Shown here in pieces: positions 58,661-64,000 of a stretch of 64,000 nucleotides of DNA. Position 1 is the stretch's first letter. The number at the start of each line of letters is the position of its first letter. Both the position numbers and the translations under genes were made by a program. The notes under the pieces were generated by a model. It did no database searches. It saw only the letters and a program-made list of their open reading frames with translations, and had not been told where the DNA came from. The stretch is from Monocercomonoides exilis (taxonomy: Eukaryota > Preaxostyla > Oxymonadida > Polymastigidae), in NCBI GenBank assembly GCA_001643675.2, contig LSRY02000001.1, positions 739,501-803,500 of the forward strand. Reading direction: 5' to 3'.

Positions 58661-59560
58661 TCAGTCATCGTTGAGGAAGAGTAAGACAGTTCCTCTTTTA
58701 ATTATTTCCCAGGCCAACAAAGAAGGCACACAAACTTCGCTTCCATTTGCCTCGATCAGCGCAACAGCCAGCTACTGCTCTTCTGTTCTGCCTTCAGCCA
58801 TTTGAATTCTCTGTTCTTTTGATGAAGATGTGCCACTGTTTGTATCAAATTATTCCTCACAAATTAAACACGTCTCCGTCGATGCCATCCAAAAACGAGC
58901 ACTAAACGAGCACATAAAGCAAACAATACACGTGTTTATTGGTGTTGAAGAGACAGCAGAAGAGCAATTACACGATTTGTATTGCCTCTGACATCGGTGA
59001 GGCGACAGAAAAAATAGAAGATGATGACAATAGAAGAAGTTGGCTTCAATGAAAATTATTTCGAATGAAAGGAGAACTGATGGAGACAAGAAGAAGGATA
59101 AGGAAGAAGAAGAAGAAGAAGCTGATGATAGAGGAATCTGTTTGTATTCTTCTTGTTTAATAGGTACAGAAACACTTTTACTAAAATGCTCAAAATGAGG
59201 CAGACTCCCAACATTCAATGTGTTCAAAGCAGATGATGGTAAAGATGGTGAAGAAGGAGAAGAAGAAGGAGAAGGATGATGCTCATTCATCATATTTCCT
59301 CTTTTCAAACAATTCCGAATAAAATTGTTCCAACCAAAAAGACGATGCTTTGCTGCTCCTCTCTTTCTTTCCCCTCCTCCTCCTCCTCCTTCTTCTTCTT
59401 CTTTGTCATCGTCAATTTTCATTTCATCTAATATTTCCTCCTTATTTTTGATTGATGTGAGATAATTGAAAGAGAACGCACCGAAAAATTGGAGTCCGAA
59501 GAAACTACTCGCTCTTGCAACTTTAGTGATTGTAAAGATGTTTCCTACTGCTTGTCTTTT
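58661..59560 (-). CDS. hypothetical gene, TAR = Gln needed (exon of a spliced gene)
   Basis: Open in one frame from a splice-acceptor-like TTCATAG (59567-59561) to TGA 58661-58663. It starts KRQAVGNIFTITKVARASSF (short hydrophobic segment following), then an acidic and Gly-rich stretch, AAKHRLFGWNNFIRNCLKRG, a Ser-rich region, ETCLICEE, TAA (Gln), SSSKEQRIQMAEGRTEEQ, TAG (Gln), LAVALIEANGSEVCVPSLLA. The two TAR codons lie in sequence that otherwise reads as continuous protein. A further exon may lie at 58217-58456 (GKEAIWFVRWTKGSFNFSKA). Family unknown. The 5' exon is not identified. Confidence 0.45.
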
Positions 59561-59574
59561 CTATGAATCCCGAA

Positions 59575-61202
59575 GTATTCAAAGAAGTCCATCATGGATA
59601 TCGCATTGAAGGAGTGATCAGCAAAATGCAGAAGATGTTGCAAAAGCAGAAGCAGAAGCCGAAAATGTAGAAAAACAAGAGAGAGAGTTCGCTCAGTCGG
59701 AGATATTGACAAGAAAATCACTCACATCGAAGGAGAATTTAAGTTGCGCTGGAGAAATCTCTCGAATGTCATCTCTGTTGTCATTCACCTCCAAACTCGA
59801 ATTGTTTCAAAATTTTCATCTTTTCATCTGTGTCTCCTTCATCCCTGAAAAATGAGTGAAAGGCATCCTCCTTTTCTTATTGCGTGTATGTTTCCCTTCT
59901 TTTCTTTGCCCACCATAATATCTCTTTCATTTTCATTAATTTCAGCTGCTATTCTGTGATTGAACGAATATTCCTTTCGTCTTTCTGAGTTGAAATGAAA
60001 GATGACGCTTTGCACTGGATTTACGGGAGTTGAATGAAATGAAAAGGCAATTTTCAGTTATTCATCGAAGAAGAAGAAGAAGAAGACGATATAAAAGAAA
60101 TGAAATATATTTTTTCAAGTTGTCTTTTTTTTCATTCACGATTCTCGTGAATGAAATATGAAATGAGGTGACAATATAAAATTGAACGTAGAGAAGAAAA
60201 AGAAATGAAGCAATTTTCAGTTTTATTTAACATCTCTGCAAAATTGAATGTGATAAATACATCAGAAGATCGAGACTCTGTTCCAATGTCAAATTAGCGA
60301 AAATGGCATTGAATGAGTTAAAGAAGAAAATTGGAACGAAGTTGAAGATAGCACTGATGGAGGGAAAGGACAAGATACAGAAGATATTGAAGGATTTGAA
60401 AAAGAAGAAAATGAATAAAATGATGAAGAAGGAGAATGAGGAGGTGAAGAAGAAGAAGGCGAAGAAGATAAATATGATAGGGAATCAAAAAAAATCTATA
60501 AAAAAATTCGAAAATGTTTTTGTTGAAAAAGCACGATGTTATAGTGAGTTGTTAATAGTCAAAGTATTTTTGCAATAATTTGATTTCTGTGAGCAGAATT
60601 TCATTATCTTTTTTGTTGTGATGGATACATTGACGCAACTTAATAATGTTGGATTTTCCAAAGAAAATTCGTTGATTCAGAGTGATTGTCAAAGACATCT
60701 TGACATTAACAGAAAATGATGCTTATGAATCGAGCTAAAAATACTAACCACATTAAAATTTGTTGATTACCTTGCAAAGGAGAAGATGAATATAAAGAAG
60801 AAGTTTTTGAATACGAAGACGACAGTTGAGAAGAAGAAGAAAAAGGCTATGATGTTTGCGTGTTGCTTCGTCACCACAAACTTGTTTGTTGGACTGAGGG
60901 CAACAATTGCAGAAACAGAAAAGTGAAATGGAAGAAAAGAAGAAGATGTTGATGATAATTGCAATTGAAATGAAATGATCAAGATGATCTCTTCAAAGGC
61001 TGCTGAATGACAAAGGCGAAGATAAAAACTCATTTGAAGAAAATACAGGCATGATGATCAAATTCGAATTACATTACAGACAACAGCAGCAAGAGAAGGC
61101 AGATTTATTTTATGTTGTGACATGAGAATTTTATGGTTATTCAAACAACAAATTCTCAAATACGAAGAAGGTGTTCCTTCTATCAGCCAAATTAAAAAAA
61201 TC
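59575..61202. other. region without an assignable gene
   Basis: Lys/Glu-rich simple coding-like runs (60303-60578; AAGAAGAAG microsatellites near 60066-60090 and 60820-60845). Both strands show short frames only. Confidence 0.35.
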
Positions 61203-61552
61203 TCAATAATGAAGAGATCGAAGTGAAATTAGAAGATAACTCATTGCCTGGGTAAATTCAGCTTGAAATGGATTGTTTCTGAGAAAAGCGCAATAAAAAA
61301 GCTGTTGGTTGAAATGGAAAAATGATTTAGAAAATACATAAAAACAATAAGTTTTGCATAGATTGAAATATCAAAAAATAGCACACCTGCCATCTTTTTC
61401 GCAAATGCAAAGGATTGTTCAATCACTGATGCTGTCAATCTCCTTTTCCCTTGATTCACAGTGCTCCTTTCTCCATCATCTTTTTTACTTACATTAATAT
61501 CCAACTTAAAATGTTGTCTTCCACTTTCTTTGTCAGAAAAATGTCTCTTCAT
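61203..61552 (-). CDS. small two-exon hypothetical gene (88 aa)
   Basis: ATG at 61552: MKRHFSDKESGRQHFKLDIN, VNQGKRRLTASVIEQSFAFA, KKMAG, then an 83-nt intron (61302-61384; GTGCTA...CCAACAG, phase 0), then LFYCAFLRNNPFQAEFTQAM and a TGA at 61203-61205. The splice is chosen because it keeps the frame; alternatives give early stops. No recognised domain. Small size makes this tentative. Confidence 0.4.
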
Positions 61553-62804
61553 TTTTTCTTTCCCAGTGCTGTATAATTGTGAGCGTTTTTATTTTTCATC
61601 TCATCAAAATGTTTAAAAATCGAATTTGTTTTTCATCTCTTGTTCAAGTTGAATACGGAAAATATGCAATTCCCATCTGCTGGTTGTATCTTGGAATCCA
61701 TCTCTCTTTTGATGTTTTCCTCAAAAAACCAAATGAATGGCCATTTATTCAATTTATCAGATTCTTGGATTCTGAAAAGATATTAAATAAAAATATCTTC
61801 TCAACGAACAAGAACGATATAAAATGCAAACATAAAAATTTCCGTATGTTATTTTGAAAAATGAATTTCCTTCAAAGATGCTTTTCAAAAAAAGTCATCT
61901 CGCACAATTCCACTGCCAACGCCTCGCTTTCACTGACCTTGTTTCCGCGTAAAATAATAACTACTATCCTTCAGAAAATGTTCATTTACTCTTCTCTTAT
62001 TCGATATATTAACCGGCATAGGTGTAACTGTCTACCTTTTGCAATTCTGGATTTTTGCTATTAATTTTATGATATTTGAAAAGCATAAATTATTTAAAAA
62101 CTTTTGTATGGACAGATTTTTCGAAATTCTTCTTGCTTCTCATGAAAAAAAACTTTTTTTTAAAATGACCCATAAATATGAGAATTATGAATAAAAATAA
62201 ATATTAATGTAAATTTTCCAATCAATAAATAGATACAAGGCTTGTAAATATTATGTTTTCTTTTTAAATAAGAGAATTTATCAAAATAAAGCATTTTTCA
62301 AAATCTTTTTTAGAAATGAGAATAATTTTGATCAATCCCACGATATAATATAAAATATCCAATAAATAAAATTTTGTATTTATGCTTGATAAGTTGAATG
62401 GATACTTTCAGTTGTTATGTATACTATCCATTTATATATTGAAGAGTGATAATATATATTATTTATTTTTGTTTTATTTTTTCATTTCCATATTATGATA
62501 ATTATTATTCTGATGTATTTTTTGCACTACAAACAGTTTTTATCACTTCGAAGATAATGATTGAAATTACACAAACATTTTTGTAACAGATAACTTGGTG
62601 ATTTAGAATTACTTTTTTCATTATTTTCCAACTGTATTCAATTCGCATCAACCAAATTATAATTCAATTGAATAAAGCAACGTAGATCAGTAAGAAAAAG
62701 CTGAGTTAAAAAAAAGAAAAGAAAATGAAGGAAGCATAGTATTTTTTCTGAATAATCAATATCTTCTAACTTATCAATGAAAATTACTGGTTTTAACCCT
62801 GCAG
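61553..62804. other. AT-rich intergenic DNA
   Basis: No gene recognised, although 61579-61857 is an open frame on the plus strand of low conservation value. Confidence 0.4.
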
Positions 62805-63818
62805 TTTTTAAGAATAAAGCAATTAGCAAATTGCTCAATAGGTGGAGTCAATTCAAAGGAAACAAAAGGGAAATTGATGAAATTAAAGGATTGTTTGGAT
62901 TTGAAAATGGACAATGGAAAATTTGATGGAAGAACGAAAGAAAGAAATGAATAGAACATCAATGAGGAAGAAGAGATATGTAAATGGAGTGGCTCATTGG
63001 TTGATGTTGAGAAGAGCAATGTGGAGATGAGGGAAACAACGATTATGAAGAGCAAGGAAGGTGGATTGCGGGTGAGTGGAGCGAGTGTGAGGATTGAGAA
63101 AGGAGAATTTGAGAACAACAACCCATCTATTGAGGGATATCCATCAGCCAGAAGGAATGCGATTTGTGAAGGGAATGGGGGGTTGAATGTTGTGAGTGTG
63201 AAAGGGGGAGATGGAATGTTGCCAAACACATCGATGTGGATATTGGACGAAGGATGCAAATTGGGAGGGATAGATTCAGAAAGAGGATCATCATATTTCA
63301 TCCCCATTTTGGTAGATGTGAAGAATATTTTTCAGCCAAATGGGGATGTGGAGTTGATGATTCTGGGAAAGCTGCTTCTTCCGCGTGGTTTAACTCTGAG
63401 ATAAAACATGAAAGAAGGGGATTTTGAGCTTCCATATAAGAGCACCATTGAAGAAGGTGGGTACATATCAGAGAACGAGGTGCATTCAATGATTTCATTG
63501 GAATTACTGAAAGTGATAAAGAACAAAACAGAAGTGAGTGTGTGCATTGTGTTTGGAAAAGATGAATCATCTTCTTCTAATGGAATTGTGGTGATGAATA
63601 AGAGTGAGAGTCAATCAAAAGGAGAGAAGAATGAAGATGAAGGAGATGAAAATAACAAAAAAGTTCAAAACAACAATGAATGGAGCATGGTTGTTATTGT
63701 TATAATAGCTGTGCTTTTTTTGATGTTTGAATTTATATTTGTTGTAGTGGTGGTGATATTACGAAAAAAACTTAGGGAATCAGAAAAGAACGTTAAAAAA
63801 AACAAGAATAGAAAATGA
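62805..63818 (+). CDS. C-terminal part of a beta-helix-type surface membrane protein
   Basis: The frame opens after a splice-acceptor-like CCCTGCAG (62797-62804) and ends at TGA 63816-63818. It crosses a TAG at 62952 (KERNE-Q-NINEEEE) and a TAA at 63402 (LTLR-Q-NMKEGDF). Sequence includes KLMKLKDCLDLKMDNGKFDG, GEFENNNPSIEGYPSARRNA, LPNTSMWILDEGCKLGGIDS and VSVCIVFGK, then an Asn/Lys/Glu-rich linker, a hydrophobic transmembrane segment of about 27 residues from 63686 (VVIVIIAVLFLMFEFIF) and a basic cytoplasmic tail (RKKLRESEKNVKKNKNRK). This pattern is what I associate with the C-terminus of large pectin-lyase-like (right-handed beta-helix) surface proteins in oxymonads. The N-terminal repeats and signal peptide would be upstream exons, not identified. 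After 63818 nothing is seen. Confidence 0.6.
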
Positions 63819-64000
63819 GCAGATAATGGAAAAGATGGAAAGGAGAAGGTAAAGCAATGAAAGAAGCTTTGAGATGAGTGAAATGCCATCTACGTTGCTG
63901 GAAGGAATGACGAGCCAAATTCCGTTATTGATCGAGGATGAAGAATGCTCATCTGAATCTCCAACAACAAGCAATGATGACGATGATGAGATTCTGAATG

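Noticed and set aside
1-64000. CRISPR array, rRNA genes, riboswitches, bacterial operons
   Set aside because: No regularly spaced repeats, no rRNA-like sequence and no prokaryotic gene organisation were seen.

Overview
The window is AT-rich eukaryotic DNA (A/T homopolymers, short GT-AG introns of about 50-100 nt, serine/glutamine-rich proteins, eukaryotic transposon superfamilies). Its most informative property is the genetic code. TAA and TAG interrupt otherwise continuous, conserved reading frames in at least ten separate loci, while TGA is the codon that ends them. In paralogous copies inside the window a TAA sits where the other copy has CAG (Gln). TAA/TAG = Gln with TGA as the only stop is known from the oxymonad Streblomastix strix among a few protists, so an oxymonad-like flagellate is my best guess; that identification is inference. 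Gene limits below are given under this code, and many would look truncated under the standard code.

The window is a nest of mobile elements. Left part (1-7.6 kb): the 3' end of a pogo-like transposase, dispersed AT-rich repeats and MITEs, a PIF/Harbinger-like transposase gene (copy 1) and a tail fragment of another. From 7.5 to 19.7 kb lies a huge inverted repeat (2.53-kb arms, 5.6-kb spacer). Each arm carries a copy of a spliced coiled-coil protein gene. The right arm alone contains a 1482-bp Merlin (IS1595-like) transposon with terminal inverted repeats and an 8-bp target duplication; the left arm preserves the empty site. The spacer holds a three-exon gene for a protein I cannot match to a named element: an N-terminal region, a USP-type deubiquitinase domain and a DDE-like transposase domain. 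A second, decayed copy with the same introns is at 54.2-58.0 kb.

From 19.7 to 33.7 kb: Harbinger copy 2, a two-exon hypothetical gene that is only visible with TAR = Gln, a Ser/Pro-rich multi-exon gene (22.3-24.8 kb), pogo fragments, and Harbinger copy 3 split by a 2439-bp element with 486-bp inverted repeats and a TATA target duplication, which itself holds a 239-bp MITE; then a decayed second Merlin copy. From 33.7 to 52 kb: pogo-like copies C and D, a hAT-like ORF, MITEs, a DIRS-type tyrosine-recombinase retrotransposon with inverted termini (41.4-45.5 kb) and a truncated second one (49.9-51.9 kb). From 58 to 64 kb: two short spliced hypothetical genes and, at the right edge, the C-terminal part of a probable beta-helix type surface membrane protein.

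Host genes are few: the coiled-coil pair, the Ser/Pro-rich gene, the hypothetical genes near 21.7, 59 and 61.4 kb and the surface protein. Everything else recognisable is transposon-derived, in various stages of decay.
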